Source: Candidatus Thalassarchaeum sp. (GTDB taxonomy: Archaea > Thermoplasmatota > Poseidoniia > Poseidoniales > Thalassarchaeaceae). From it: 45,417 nt of DNA. Below the pieces are notes generated by a model. That model had not been told where the DNA came from, made no database searches, and saw only the letters and a program-made list of their open reading frames with translations. The stretch's first letter is position 1. Every line of letters begins with the position of its first letter. The stretch covers positions 1-45,417 of the forward strand of contig JAKURL010000013.1 in NCBI GenBank assembly GCA_022449345.1, given 5' to 3'. Positions 34,680-43,388 of this stretch are shown one piece after another. The position numbers and the translations under genes were made by a program.

Positions 34680-36989
34680 ATGTCAGATGTCAGCATGTTC
34701 CGCCTGCATTCGGAATATGATACCGCAGGCGACCAAGAGAAAGCGATTTCTAGATTGATGGAGCAAATCGAAGCCGGTCAAGAGCGTTGTGTACTGATGG
34801 GAGTGACCGGCTCGGGAAAGACCTTCTTGATGGCCAATATCATCGAGCGATTGGGCTTGCCTACACTGATTTTGTCTCATAACAAGACCCTCGCTCGACA
34901 GCTGTGGCAAGAGATGAGCGAGTTATTTCCTGACAATGCAGTAGAATACTTCGTCAGCTACTACGACTACTACCAACCAGAGGCATATTTGCCAAATCGC
35001 GACCTCTACATCGACAAAGAAATGCAGATGAATGAGAGAATCGAACAGGAGCGATTTTCGACGGTTGCCAGCCTTGTCACTCGCCCTGACGTAATCACCG
35101 TTGGAACTGTCAGCGCGATTTACGGCCTCAATCCTCCAGAGGCTTTCCAAGAATCATATCTGCATCTGCAAGTCGGTGAAGTGCGTGAACCTCAGGATGT
35201 TATGCGCGAACTGGTAGAGATGCAATATCGCCGAACAACCGGCGATATTGCCCGAGGTGATGTCAGACTTCGAGGCGAGGTCCTCGATGTCTGGATGCCC
35301 AGCCGAGATGACCCGATTAGGATTCGATTCGGCTGGGATGGAATAGAGAAAATCACTGTCTGTGAAGCGGTTTCATGGGAACCATTGGATGATTTTGAGG
35401 AGGCATGGATTCACCCCAAGGAATTCTACATGACAAGCGAAGAGAGATTCATCCAAGCACTGGAAGATATCGAGGATGAATTGGATCAGCGCATCGATTT
35501 CTTTGAACGGCAAGGTCGAGATTTAGAGGCACATAGGATTGAGCAACGAACCAAGTTCGACCTTGAGATGCTGCACGAAACCGGTTCCTGCAAAGGCGTT
35601 GAGAACTACTCGATGCACTTTGATGGAAGGCAACCGGGTGAGCGCTCATACTGTTTGTTAGATTTCTACCGCTATTGTGCTGACTCATTCCATGGTGGCG
35701 ACGACAAATATCTAGTAATCATGGACGAAAGCCACGTTACTCTGCCACAAGTTGGTGGAATGTTTGGTGGAGATTGGTCGAGAAAAGCCAACCTCGTCGA
35801 ATACGGATTCCGACTCCGTAGCGCTCACGATAACCGCCCTCTCAAACTCTCTGAGTTCCAAGAGCTGATTCCACAGATGCTCTACGTCAGCGCAACCCCC
35901 GGGGAGAGGGAGTTGCGCCATCTAGCAGAGATTTCTGAAAAACCAGTCCACGAAGGATTGCTACACGCACCGGCGGCGGGAGGTGCGGGAGAGGCAGATG
36001 TGGACAAGAAAATTGGCCGCTACCCGATGGAAGAGATTCTTGCCGACCTGCCAGAAGTTGTGAGGATGGAAATTCGGCCGACAGGACTCTTGGATCCACG
36101 TATTGAAGTTCGACCAACCAAGGGGCAGGTCGACAATTTACTTAGTGAAATAAATCGATGTGTAGAGAGAAACGAGAGAGTATTGGTAACAGTGATGACA
36201 ATCAAATTCGCCGAGGAAGTTGCTGAGTATTTGCTGAAAATGAACGTCAAGGCGCACTATCTTCACTCAGAGATAGATACACTTGAGAGAACTGAGATAA
36301 TCAAGGCTCTAAGGCTAGGGCACATCGATGTAATCGTCGGAATCAATCTACTGAGAGAAGGGTTAGACATTCCAGAAGTCTCGCTGGTTGCAATCTTCGA
36401 TGCTGAGCGCGAAGGATTCCTCAGGAATGAGCGCTCGTTACTGCAAACCATCGGTCGCGCAAGCCGAAATGAGAATGGCAAAGTAATTCTCTACGCCGAC
36501 TCGGTCTCGCTGTCTATGGAAGCGGCGATTGGACAAACAAATGCAAGACGACGCAGACAGGAAGCATTCAACAAAGAGAATGGAATTGTTCCGACCACCA
36601 TTCGAAAGGCACTTCCAGTAATGGGTGCAGAAGTCGAGGACCTAATGGCGGGAGCCGCAGGTAAAGGCAAGGGAGGGGGGCGAAGATTGGTCGCTCGCAA
36701 GCCTGGAACAAAAGGACTCGATGGAATCGTCAAGAAATTCGGCCTTGGGGCTGGTTCATGGAATACAACTGATTCCGTTTTAGACAACATCAGCCAGCCG
36801 GAATGGGTTGAGGCTGCCTCCGAAGTATTGAACGAGGATGATGTCGAATACACTCCAATCGACGATAGCGAGAAGGGCAAATTGATTGAGCGGCTTGAGA
36901 AAGAAATGAAGCAAGCCGCGGCTAGATTAGATTTCGAGCGGGCTGCTACACTGCGTGATCGAATTTACCAGATTCAGACCGCAGAATAA
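34680..36989 (+). CDS. uvrB: Excinuclease ABC subunit B
   Basis: This ~769-residue DNA-repair helicase of the UvrABC nucleotide-excision system carries helicase motif I GVTGSGKTF, the beta-hairpin region YYDYYQPEAYLPNRDLYIDKE, motif II DESHVTLPQVGGM, YVSATPGERE, IRPTGLLDPRIEVRPTKGQVDNL, LREGLDIPEVSLVAIFDAEREGFLRNERSLLQTIGRASRN, and a C-terminal UVR domain (LEKEMKQAAARLDFERAATLRDRI). A ~25-residue insertion around AAGGAGEADVDKKIGRYP precedes the IRPTGLLDP motif. A glycine/basic loop (GAAGKGKGGGRR) sits before the UVR domain. ATG 34680 is preferred: GGTGAT lies 4 nt upstream; GTG 34671 and ATG 34674 are alternatives. UvrABC is bacterial in origin and found patchily in archaea. Confidence 0.96.
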   Translation: MSDVSMFRLHSEYDTAGDQEKAISRLMEQIEAGQERCVLMGVTGSGKTFLMANIIERLGLPTLILSHNKTLARQLWQEMSELFPDNAVEYFVSYYDYYQPEAYLPNRDLYIDKEMQMNERIEQERFSTVASLVTRPDVITVGTVSAIYGLNPPEAFQESYLHLQVGEVREPQDVMRELVEMQYRRTTGDIARGDVRLRGEVLDVWMPSRDDPIRIRFGWDGIEKITVCEAVSWEPLDDFEEAWIHPKEFYMTSEERFIQALEDIEDELDQRIDFFERQGRDLEAHRIEQRTKFDLEMLHETGSCKGVENYSMHFDGRQPGERSYCLLDFYRYCADSFHGGDDKYLVIMDESHVTLPQVGGMFGGDWSRKANLVEYGFRLRSAHDNRPLKLSEFQELIPQMLYVSATPGERELRHLAEISEKPVHEGLLHAPAAGGAGEADVDKKIGRYPMEEILADLPEVVRMEIRPTGLLDPRIEVRPTKGQVDNLLSEINRCVERNERVLVTVMTIKFAEEVAEYLLKMNVKAHYLHSEIDTLERTEIIKALRLGHIDVIVGINLLREGLDIPEVSLVAIFDAEREGFLRNERSLLQTIGRASRNENGKVILYADSVSLSMEAAIGQTNARRRRQEAFNKENGIVPTTIRKALPVMGAEVEDLMAGAAGKGKGGGRRLVARKPGTKGLDGIVKKFGLGAGSWNTTDSVLDNISQPEWVEAASEVLNEDDVEYTPIDDSEKGKLIERLEKEMKQAAARLDFERAATLRDRIYQIQTAE

Positions 36990-37061
36990 TCGAAATCCTA
37001 CTCAGAATCTGTTGGAACTGCATTCGTCGAATTGAATACGAAAGAGTGAGCCGACCGGTTC

Positions 37062-38042
37062 GTGACGAACTACTCGCGCGACGACTTCTCGGCACCAGTT
37101 GAGGATTACGACTTCGGCTCTGCCGATAGCCCGCGCGCACTCATTGACCAAATGGCGCGAGCAGGTGGCTTCACAGCAACCAAGCTCGCGCACGCACGCG
37201 ATATACTGCGAGATTCGATGGCAAAAATGAGTCAGGATAGCGTGCTAAACTGGCTCTCGTTCCCCGCCTGCCTTTGCGCAACTGGAACTCGAGGATTTTT
37301 CCTTGAGGCAATCAAGAGAAAGGCATTCAATGTCATTATAACGACCTGTGGAACCTTAGATCACGATATTGCTAGAACCTACCAAGATTACTTCCACGGG
37401 GATTTCAACCTCGACGACATCGCTCTGGGTGAGGAGGGGCTAAATCGTTTGGGCAACGTCATCGTGCCCAACGAATGCTACGGAGAAATTCTCGAAAGAG
37501 TGGTACTACCTTGGCTAGATGAAATCGAAGAGGAAAGGTCTGCTGCGCAGCCAGACAATCCATGGCTCGGATTCGGCTCTGTGGAACTTTGCTGGGCTAT
37601 GGGTGACCGTATCGAAGACGAGAGTTCCCTTCTACACTGGGTCGCCAAACATCGAATCCCGATGGTCATCCCTGGACTCTCCGATGGTTCAATCGGAGCT
37701 CAACTATTCATGCACAGACAAAAGAATCCAAACTTCATGGTCGATTTCCTCGCCGACGAGCAAATCCTTTCGGACCTAACTTGGACCGCAGGCGAATCTC
37801 ATGCATTGATGGTCGGCGGCGGTATCTCAAAGCACCATGTAATCTGGTGGAATCAGTATCGTGATGGTCTAGATTCAGCTGTTGGCATCACTACAGCGCC
37901 CGAGCACGATGGTTCTCTATCGGGCGCTCGCCTAAAAGAAGCGATTTCTTGGGGCAAAGTAAGACCAGAGGCCCCACACGTTGTGGTGGAAGGAGATGCT
38001 AGTGTTTTGCTACCCCTCTTGGGCGCCGACTTATTCGGCTAA
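37062..38042 (+). CDS. dys: Deoxyhypusine synthase
   Basis: This 326-residue enzyme transfers the aminobutyl group of spermidine to a lysine of translation factor aIF5A. Family features are the NAD-site TTCGTLDHDIART, IPMVIPGLSDGSIGAQLFMHR, the active-site Lys in GGGISKHHVIWWNQYRDG, the TTAPEHDGSLSGARLKEAISWGKVRPEAPHVVVEGDASVLLPLL end, and normal length. Translation starts at GTG 37062. It follows uvrB on the same strand with a 72-nt gap. Its presence marks the organism as archaeal. Confidence 0.95.
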   Translation: MTNYSRDDFSAPVEDYDFGSADSPRALIDQMARAGGFTATKLAHARDILRDSMAKMSQDSVLNWLSFPACLCATGTRGFFLEAIKRKAFNVIITTCGTLDHDIARTYQDYFHGDFNLDDIALGEEGLNRLGNVIVPNECYGEILERVVLPWLDEIEEERSAAQPDNPWLGFGSVELCWAMGDRIEDESSLLHWVAKHRIPMVIPGLSDGSIGAQLFMHRQKNPNFMVDFLADEQILSDLTWTAGESHALMVGGGISKHHVIWWNQYRDGLDSAVGITTAPEHDGSLSGARLKEAISWGKVRPEAPHVVVEGDASVLLPLLGADLFG

Positions 38043-38140
38043 TTTCCTTGCTCGGCGAACTCGAATCTGCGATTACGAGTCGCTGAGCCCAGCAAATGAC
38101 GGGATATTGCTTAAGAGGCGCCGGCGGTGCGCGGAGGTTC

Positions 38141-38317
38141 ATGTCCGTTGAGGCAATGTTGCAGAATATGATTGATGAATTGACCGACGCTCTGAAAGAT
38201 GCTACAAAGCATGACAAGGGTGTAAACGCAGCCGGAACTAGGGTTCGCAAGACCATGCAGAGCGTCAAGGCTGCAGCACAGGACGTACGCAAGCAAGTCC
38301 AAGCAGACCGTTCCTGA
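38141..38317 (+). CDS. Histone H1-like (Hc1-type) small basic protein
   Basis: This 58-residue helical protein has its central segment NAAGTRVRKTMQSVKAAAQDVRKQVQ (about residues 29-54), resembling the conserved core of bacterial histone H1-like/Hc1-type proteins (KAAGTRxRKxMQ..K..AQ.iR). Those are DNA-binding and known from Bacteroidetes and Chlamydiae. The start ATG 38141 has GGAGGT 2 nt upstream; an in-frame start at 38096 would add a poorly conserved leader. It could help compact DNA; archaeal use of this family is unusual, and the identification rests on a short motif. Confidence 0.7.
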   Translation: MSVEAMLQNMIDELTDALKDATKHDKGVNAAGTRVRKTMQSVKAAAQDVRKQVQADRS

Positions 38318-38341
38318 ACCTTAGATTCCTATCTTTTGGTT

Positions 38342-39040
38342 TCATTCGATTTGCGAATGAGCGAACAATTCCATCAATCCTACACGCATAGCGGTTGGAG
38401 GTCTCCATCCCTCTGTTCTACCTGCGGCTAGCATAGCATCGTGCAAGGGGCCAAGGGCTGGACGTGGAATTTCACCCGAGAATTGCTTCGAGGCGGGACT
38501 AGGTACATTGGTAAGAGATTCAATTGTGTGAGTTAGGTTCAACGCGTCAGTGTATCGTCCCCAAAGTAGACGCATCTCCTCTAACATCGCCTTAGAACTC
38601 CAAGCTCGGCGACCGGCTAGGTCGATTACGCCGTGTGAAATTACATCTGCATCTGCCAAAGCGATTAGTGAGATTGCGTCTGTAGCATCGCGGATGTGAA
38701 CCCAATGACGTGCTTCGATATCTGGTGGAGCAATACCATTTGACCCATCTTTAACCCAATTTACCCAATCATTCAGAATTTCACTACCCCAGCCAGTTAC
38801 TCCCTCAGGAACTAGGATATCGTGTATCCTGACTACTAGGTTTGCATCTGGATTTTTCATTTGAGCAGGGATTACTGCAATGTCTGCGGCGGAAGTGGTT
38901 TGAGCAACTATTCCAACCGCGATTACGAGGTCTGCATAATCACGCTTGTCAGTTAAACTTGCACCTGATCGTTGTAGTTTGTCTGCAATCGCTCGATAGA
39001 CCACGTCAGTCTCACCGAGCAGGTGCACGACCTTTGTCAT
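38342..39040 (-). CDS. Short NAD-dependent epimerase/dehydratase-like protein
   Basis: This is a 232-residue protein. The N-terminus (TKVVHLLGETDVVYRAIADKLQRSGA) suggests a Rossmann strand-loop-helix, but without the usual GxxGxxG. HWVHIRDATDAISLIALADADV matches the 'vHVxDva.ai..al' stretch of NDP-sugar epimerases, and the C-terminus (TEGWRPPTAMRVGLMELF) matches 'GW.P.......gl......'. It is ~70 residues shorter than functional extended SDR enzymes and the YxxxK catalytic pair is not evident, so it may be a degenerate SDR. It lies 47 nt downstream of the aminotransferase gene and probably shares its operon. Confidence 0.62.
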   Translation of the reverse strand: MTKVVHLLGETDVVYRAIADKLQRSGASLTDKRDYADLVIAVGIVAQTTSAADIAVIPAQMKNPDANLVVRIHDILVPEGVTGWGSEILNDWVNWVKDGSNGIAPPDIEARHWVHIRDATDAISLIALADADVISHGVIDLAGRRAWSSKAMLEEMRLLWGRYTDALNLTHTIESLTNVPSPASKQFSGEIPRPALGPLHDAMLAAGRTEGWRPPTAMRVGLMELFAHSQIE

Positions 39041-39087
39041 TGAAACTAGCGTAGGGGCGGGTCCTCATGGTTCTGATGGCTGCAAAA

Positions 39088-40638
39088 TCAAGCCGTTGTG
39101 ACCGCTGCCTGCTCTGCTGCAATGAAGTGATCAAGGCAGTTACGAACAATTGACACAATCATGTCAATCTCTGGACCGGTCAATCCGAAATGAGGTGTGA
39201 ACCGAAGGGCGTTTTGACCGCCGTGAATTACTCCTAGGCCCTGTTCACGGCACCATTCTTCGATTCCACCGAAGCCAACTACTGGGAATCTCTCTGGGTC
39301 GAGTTCTGCACAAAGCAGTAATCCTGTTCCCTGAACTAAGGTAACGCAATCTGGATAATCCGCTTGCAGGTCTTTCAGTTTGGAGAGAAATTCTTCACCT
39401 GAATCACGAATATTCTGCCTCATTTCTGGTGTGATTCGATCTAATACCGCAACAGCGGTCTCCAATGCACGTGGATTAGTTGTCATCGTGTTGCCATAGA
39501 TTCCGACGACGTACAATTCAGCAGCCCGCTGACTCAAACCGATTACCGAGAGGGGGAATTGGCCTGAATTGAGTGCCTTTGACCAAGTCTCGATGTCTGG
39601 GGCTTCGGCGTCTTGGAATCCATCGTAATCGACAACTGAGAGACAACCCTGACCTCTCAGGCCTGCTTGAATCGAGTCAACTAGCAGAAGTGAACTGTGC
39701 TCTTTGGTTAGTCTGCGTGCCTCATCGTAGAATTCACGAGTAATGCATTGACCAGGACTACCTTCACCCTGAATCGGCTCCATTGCCATCATTTCGATGA
39801 AGAATCCCTCTGCATCTGCTCTAGCGAAGGTGGCTTGCAGGTCAGCAACATCATTCGGCTCAACGATGATTACGTTGTCCTCTCTGAATGTTGCCAAATT
39901 AGCTCGATATCCATCTTTGCAGGAGTCTGAAATCGATGCTGGTCGTTGAGTTCGGCCGTGGAAAGCCTGCCTTAGTGCTACGAGTTTAATCGGTTTACCT
40001 TCATGGCGTCCACCCTTACCAGTCATCTGGTTGGCATTCACATCAGCAATTCTCATACCGATCGTAACCGATTCCGAACCACTGTTTAGACATACAAAGC
40101 GGGAGAATGGGCAACTACCTCGAGTGTGACCTATCTCTCTTCGAAGGGCATCGGCCAATCTCTTCTGGCTGAATGAAGGGGTCATAACGTTCGCCATGAC
40201 CCAATTATTGCTCATTGCCTCGATGATTTGCTCAGGACCGTGACCGGCTCCAAGCATACCGTATCCACCATTGTCGTGGATTACTCGACCATGGGCTGTT
40301 ATTATCCAAGGTCCACGAGCTGCTATTGGAATGTATGGATTAACCGTCTCTGGCCTGTAGAAATTGACGTAATCCTCCTGAAGTTTCTCGATTAAGTCGG
40401 CTTCATCTAGCATCAGTGTAGCCGCACCGACTTCATCACTCAAAGCAGAATGATTCTGGTGTGCTTCCGAAATCGCTCTAACTAAGTCAGAATCGTTGTT
40501 GCAAAACTCTCGAACTACTGAATCGCCAAGACCTACAGTTCGAGGCGTTCCAGAATTTGAACGAATCTCGGCAAGTAGGTCAAACGCTCCAGCCATCGAT
40601 TGTCCAACGAGCACTCGCTCATCAACATTCTCAGTCAA
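39088..40638 (-). CDS. Class III PLP-dependent aminotransferase
   Basis: This 516-residue enzyme of the ornithine/acetylornithine/4-aminobutyrate/lysine aminotransferase class has GYGMLGAGHGPEQIIEAM, the PLP-phosphate GSESVTIGMRIA, AFHGRTQRPASISDS, MMAMEPIQGEGSPGQCITREF, LLLVDSIQAGLRGQG containing the PLP-binding Asp, and the Schiff-base Lys in ETWSKALNSGQFPLSV. The N-terminal ~90 residues precede the usual start and form an extra helical region. The start is TTG 40638 (next in-frame ATG 40596), which needs checking. The amino donor is not predictable. It has a long AT-rich upstream region with inverted repeats, hinting at regulation. Confidence 0.85.
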   Translation of the reverse strand: MTENVDERVLVGQSMAGAFDLLAEIRSNSGTPRTVGLGDSVVREFCNNDSDLVRAISEAHQNHSALSDEVGAATLMLDEADLIEKLQEDYVNFYRPETVNPYIPIAARGPWIITAHGRVIHDNGGYGMLGAGHGPEQIIEAMSNNWVMANVMTPSFSQKRLADALRREIGHTRGSCPFSRFVCLNSGSESVTIGMRIADVNANQMTGKGGRHEGKPIKLVALRQAFHGRTQRPASISDSCKDGYRANLATFREDNVIIVEPNDVADLQATFARADAEGFFIEMMAMEPIQGEGSPGQCITREFYDEARRLTKEHSSLLLVDSIQAGLRGQGCLSVVDYDGFQDAEAPDIETWSKALNSGQFPLSVIGLSQRAAELYVVGIYGNTMTTNPRALETAVAVLDRITPEMRQNIRDSGEEFLSKLKDLQADYPDCVTLVQGTGLLLCAELDPERFPVVGFGGIEEWCREQGLGVIHGGQNALRFTPHFGLTGPEIDMIVSIVRNCLDHFIAAEQAAVTTA

Positions 40639-40653
40639 TTATTCCTTAAATTT

Positions 40654-40671
40654 CAGAATCTTATGATTCTG
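40654..40671. repeat. Perfect inverted repeat near aminotransferase start
   Basis: CAGAATC and GATTCTG flank a TTAT loop, 7-bp arms. It lies 16 nt before the aminotransferase start, so it could be an operator overlapping the transcription start or a leader hairpin. Confidence 0.55.
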
Positions 40672-40772
40672 CATAACTCTCGATTTGGGCCAAATTTGCC
40701 AATCTAAAGGGCTTCGAATCGTGTAAATTTAAAGTTCTGATAATCATACAAAAAATCAAATATACTTTAATT

Positions 40773-40784
40773 TTTCAATTGAAA
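40773..40784. repeat. 12-bp palindrome in divergent promoter region
   Basis: TTTCAATTGAAA is a perfect palindrome. A related sequence, TTTCCAATTG, occurs about 30 nt further on (near 40804-40813). Together they look like paired regulator-binding half sites. Confidence 0.4.
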
Positions 40785-40918
40785 TTTTTATTTTATAGTG
40801 AAATTTCCAATTGCATTATCAGTCTTAGTTAACAGATAGTATAAGTGCTAATCATCACAAGATGGCCTAGGGACAAGCACGGGGGATGCACTAACCCAAC
40901 CAAAATTGAGGGAACTAA

Positions 40919-41497
40919 ATGAGCGAAGAATACCGTATACAGGAATTACTTCAGAGAGAGGTGTACGTCGGTGATACACTAGTTGGCGTAATAACTGGAG
41001 AGAGATCTCACCCGCGAGATGAATTCGTCAAATCGATGCGGCTTGAGGTCGTAGACGATGTCGCGGGCGAATACATGCGTAAGCCTGCAGGGAGAGCGCC
41101 ATTATCGAAAGAACTGGTCCACAGCATTAGGCCGGACGGTGGGGTCAAGCTCTCGAAGTCGATGAGGGAACTACAGCGCAGATGGCGGAATACAATCCGT
41201 ATAGACGAACAACTCTGGGCACCGGACGAATTAGTCGATCGTGCTGTCATGGATAACGATGGAGTCGACATAGGTAATGTTGAAGGCTTTGTCAAAGTCA
41301 AGCGGACCTATCGAGGAGTCCTGGTCAATACCCACTCTATTTTGCGACGTAAGTACAACTTACCAGAACAACTAATCATTCCGGTCAAACAATTGGCTAG
41401 AACAACCGCCTTCTTGGATGAGTTGATTCTACGTTGCACTGTAAAAAGATTGGTTACCTTGCCCAGTTATCTCCAATTAAATGGCGATTCTGAGTGA
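40919..41497 (+). CDS. PRC-barrel-like tandem-repeat protein, function unknown
   Basis: This is a 192-residue soluble protein. Two PRC-barrel-like beta segments are visible: QREVYVGDTLVGVITGE at the N-terminus and DRAVMDNDGVDIGNVEGFVKVKRTYRGVLV in the middle. A basic helical linker (KELVHSIRPDGGVKLSKSMRELQRRWRN) separates them. PRC-barrel proteins act in RNA processing and as archaeal cell-division adaptors; nothing here decides between these. It lies downstream of the AT-rich regulatory region and has GAGGGAACT before the ATG. Confidence 0.65.
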   Translation: MSEEYRIQELLQREVYVGDTLVGVITGERSHPRDEFVKSMRLEVVDDVAGEYMRKPAGRAPLSKELVHSIRPDGGVKLSKSMRELQRRWRNTIRIDEQLWAPDELVDRAVMDNDGVDIGNVEGFVKVKRTYRGVLVNTHSILRRKYNLPEQLIIPVKQLARTTAFLDELILRCTVKRLVTLPSYLQLNGDSE

Positions 41498-41534
41498 ATT
41501 TGCCTGAAACATACTCCCCTAAAGAAAGTCGAAT

Positions 41535-41612
41535 TGGTGGGCATGGCAGGATTTGAACCTGCGACCTCCCGGTTATCAGCCGGGTGCTCCAGCCAAGCTA
41601 AGCTACACGCCC
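41535..41612 (-). tRNA. tRNA-Ile (anticodon GAT)
   Basis: The full cloverleaf can be drawn on the minus strand. The acceptor pairs GGGCGTG with CATGCCC (one G-T pair). The anticodon stem CCCGG/CCGGG encloses loop CTGATAA with anticodon GAT. The T-stem GCAGG/CCTGC encloses loop TTCAAAT, and the D-arm carries GGCTGG-type residues. The discriminator is A and the 3' CCA is encoded. No intron is seen. Its neighbours run on the plus strand. Confidence 0.95.
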
Positions 41613-41725
41613 TTGAGCAAACTCGCGAGAAGCGTTCCCATTTTGAAGATGCCCATTCGGCTTTTTTCCGGGTTGTTTAGCCATCGGAGAAGTCATGAAG
41701 GACTCGCCGCTCGCGCAGTTCACTC

Positions 41726-42655
41726 ATGCCGGTTGTGAGTGGTTCCTCAGGCCGAGCTATAGCAGAGGCCTTGTCTCCGTTATTGAACATGGAACACGTT
41801 GAATTAATCAGCCGAAGATTTCCTGATGGTGAGGGCTACGTTAGAGTCCCTACTGAATACATAGAATCGGTGCGCAGCGAGCCTGTTGTTTTGGTTTCAA
41901 ACACCTATCCAGACTCTGGTGTTCTAGAAACAATCCTGCTCTTAGAGGCTATTGCTTCGGTACGGGCTGGAGATCTCTCAAACTACAAAGGAGAGGAGCC
42001 ACAAAGTCTCCCCGATGTTGGCCCTGGTATCTATTTGGCAATTCCATACTTTGGATATTCTCGTCAAGATAAGAGATTCACACCTGGCGAGGCGGTCAGT
42101 GCGCGTGTCATTGGAGAGATGCTAGCGCGCTGTTGTGATGGCATTGCTATTCTGGATTTACACGCTCCTGCTATTCTCGAGGATTTATCCGTTCCAGTTC
42201 AGTTTGTCAGCGCAATGCCGGAAATTGCTGCAAGACTTGCCAGCGATGTCGCCCCAGACTTCATCCTAAGTCCAGACAAGGGTGCCATCGATCGAGCAAC
42301 AGAGGTAGCGTCGATTGGTGGATGGGACTTCAGCTATCTCGAGAAGACTAGAATAGACGCTCATACAATTGAACATACACCCAAAGATCTCGACGTCGAC
42401 GGCAAGGTAGTCGCCATTGTTGACGACATGATTAGCACTGGTGGTACAATTTGCCGCGCCAGCGACGCCCTCCACAGGCAAGGGGCAACAGAAGTCCACG
42501 CTGCTTGCACACACGGTTTGTTCACTGCTGGTGCAATATCTCGCCTCTCCAATCACGTCGATGGAGTTCACAGTACAGATTCCTTACCAAACCCGAGGGC
42601 CGTAGTCAGTTCAGCCCCCGCCCTCGCTCGTGGCCTCCAGAATCTCATGGTATGA
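41726..42655 (+). CDS. prs: Ribose-phosphate pyrophosphokinase (PRPP synthase)
   Basis: This 309-residue enzyme makes 5-phosphoribosyl-1-diphosphate from ribose 5-phosphate and ATP for nucleotide, His and Trp synthesis. Features are RRFPDGEGYVRV near the N-terminus, the ATP/flexible-loop YFGYSRQDKRFTPGEAVSAR, LDLHAPAI, ILSPDKGA and the PRPP loop VVAIVDDMISTGGTICRA. The short archaeal-type length and absence of the bacterial allosteric segment fit the family. ATG 41726 is used; an upstream ATG at 41694 is out of frame. Confidence 0.94.
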   Translation: MPVVSGSSGRAIAEALSPLLNMEHVELISRRFPDGEGYVRVPTEYIESVRSEPVVLVSNTYPDSGVLETILLLEAIASVRAGDLSNYKGEEPQSLPDVGPGIYLAIPYFGYSRQDKRFTPGEAVSARVIGEMLARCCDGIAILDLHAPAILEDLSVPVQFVSAMPEIAARLASDVAPDFILSPDKGAIDRATEVASIGGWDFSYLEKTRIDAHTIEHTPKDLDVDGKVVAIVDDMISTGGTICRASDALHRQGATEVHAACTHGLFTAGAISRLSNHVDGVHSTDSLPNPRAVVSSAPALARGLQNLMV

Positions 42656-42690
42656 CTGCACTGATAGATTACCAGAGGTAATCCGCTGCG

Positions 42691-42697
42691 TTTATAT
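42691..42697 (+). promoter_or_regulatory. Probable TATA box of the L7Ae-S28e-L24e operon
   Basis: TTTATAT is centred ~49 nt before the L7Ae ATG at 42743, leaving a leader of ~20 nt that contains GAGGAGTG as ribosome-binding site. Confidence 0.55.
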
Positions 42698-42742
42698 CAG
42701 CCACGCCGTGCGCCGGACTACCCCACATGAGGAGTGAATCCA

Positions 42743-43123
42743 ATGAGTGTACACATAGCATACGAGACCCCACAGGACGTGCAAGAGCAGGTTTACGAGA
42801 TGGTAAAGGCCCTAGGAAAGGATGGACGCGGCGCGCTAAAGAAAGGCGCTAACGAAGTAACCAAGGCTGCCGAGCGTGGAACAGCGCAAATGGTAGTAAT
42901 GGCTGAGAAAGTTAACCCGGGTGAGCTTCTAGCACACATCCCAATGATCTGCAAAGAGAAGGAAATCCCATTCATCTACGTAGAAGACCAAGCATACCTC
43001 GCTGAGGCTGCAGGAATGCCAACCGGCACCCGCACCGCTGCAATCGCAGTAATGGACGTCGGCAAGGATGGCACTGAGCGCTTCAACGAAGTCAAGGGAC
43101 ACTTCGAGACGCTTTCTGCTTGA
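42743..43123 (+). CDS. rpl7ae: Ribosomal protein L7Ae
   Basis: This 126-residue RNA-binding protein is part of the large subunit, and of box C/D, H/ACA RNPs and RNase P in archaea. It recognises kink-turns. Landmarks are KKGANEVTKAAERGTAQMVVMAEKVNPGELLAHIPMICKEKEIPFIYVEDQAYLAEAAG, matching the kink-turn contact helix and loop. ATG 42743 is chosen over GTG 42734 because GGAGTG sits just upstream. It is the first gene of an operon with S28e and L24e, the usual archaeal order. Confidence 0.96.
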   Translation: MSVHIAYETPQDVQEQVYEMVKALGKDGRGALKKGANEVTKAAERGTAQMVVMAEKVNPGELLAHIPMICKEKEIPFIYVEDQAYLAEAAGMPTGTRTAAIAVMDVGKDGTERFNEVKGHFETLSA

Positions 43124-43156
43124 AGGGACTGAATAAGGATTAACGGAGGGAGTGAG

Positions 43157-43378
43157 ATGGCAGAAGTCGATGCATGGCCCGCAGAAGTCGTCGAGATCGT
43201 CGGTCGCACCGGTATGACCGGAGAGGCGACCCAAGTCAAGGTCCGCGTTAATGATGCACCTAACCCACGCGACGTTGGTCGCATCATTACTCGCAACGTA
43301 GTCGGCCCAGTAAGGATTGGTGATATCCTAATGCTCAAGGACACGGGCCGTGAGGCGCGCCGCCTAAGCGCTCGATGA
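43157..43378 (+). CDS. rps28e: 30S ribosomal protein S28e
   Basis: This 73-residue small-subunit protein with OB-like fold shows [54 protein letters not shown], the family's highly conserved end, at normal length. GGAGGGAG precedes the ATG. It is 33 nt after L7Ae. Confidence 0.96.
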   Translation: MAEVDAWPAEVVEIVGRTGMTGEATQVKVRVNDAPNPRDVGRIITRNVVGPVRIGDILMLKDTGREARRLSAR

Positions 43379-43388
43379 GGTGATTTAG

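Larger units (their letters stand above)
40639..40918. promoter_or_regulatory. AT-rich divergent intergenic region with palindromes
   Basis: These 280 nt between the divergent aminotransferase and PRC-barrel genes are far more AT-rich than the rest of the window, especially 40735-40850. They contain a perfect inverted repeat (40654-40671) and a palindrome (40773-40784), with several TATA-like tracts in both orientations (e.g. TATACTTTAA near 40771, TTTTATAG near 40791, GTATAAG near 40839). I see no gene in it. It probably holds both promoters and operators. Confidence 0.55.

Noticed and set aside
41535-41612. Attachment site of an integrated element at tRNA-Ile
   Set aside because: No integrase gene and no repeat of the tRNA 3' end were seen nearby.
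41650-41725. T-rich stretch GCTTTTTTCC as terminator of the tRNA
   Set aside because: The tRNA is on the minus strand, so its 3' end is at 41535; the T-run is upstream of it, not downstream.
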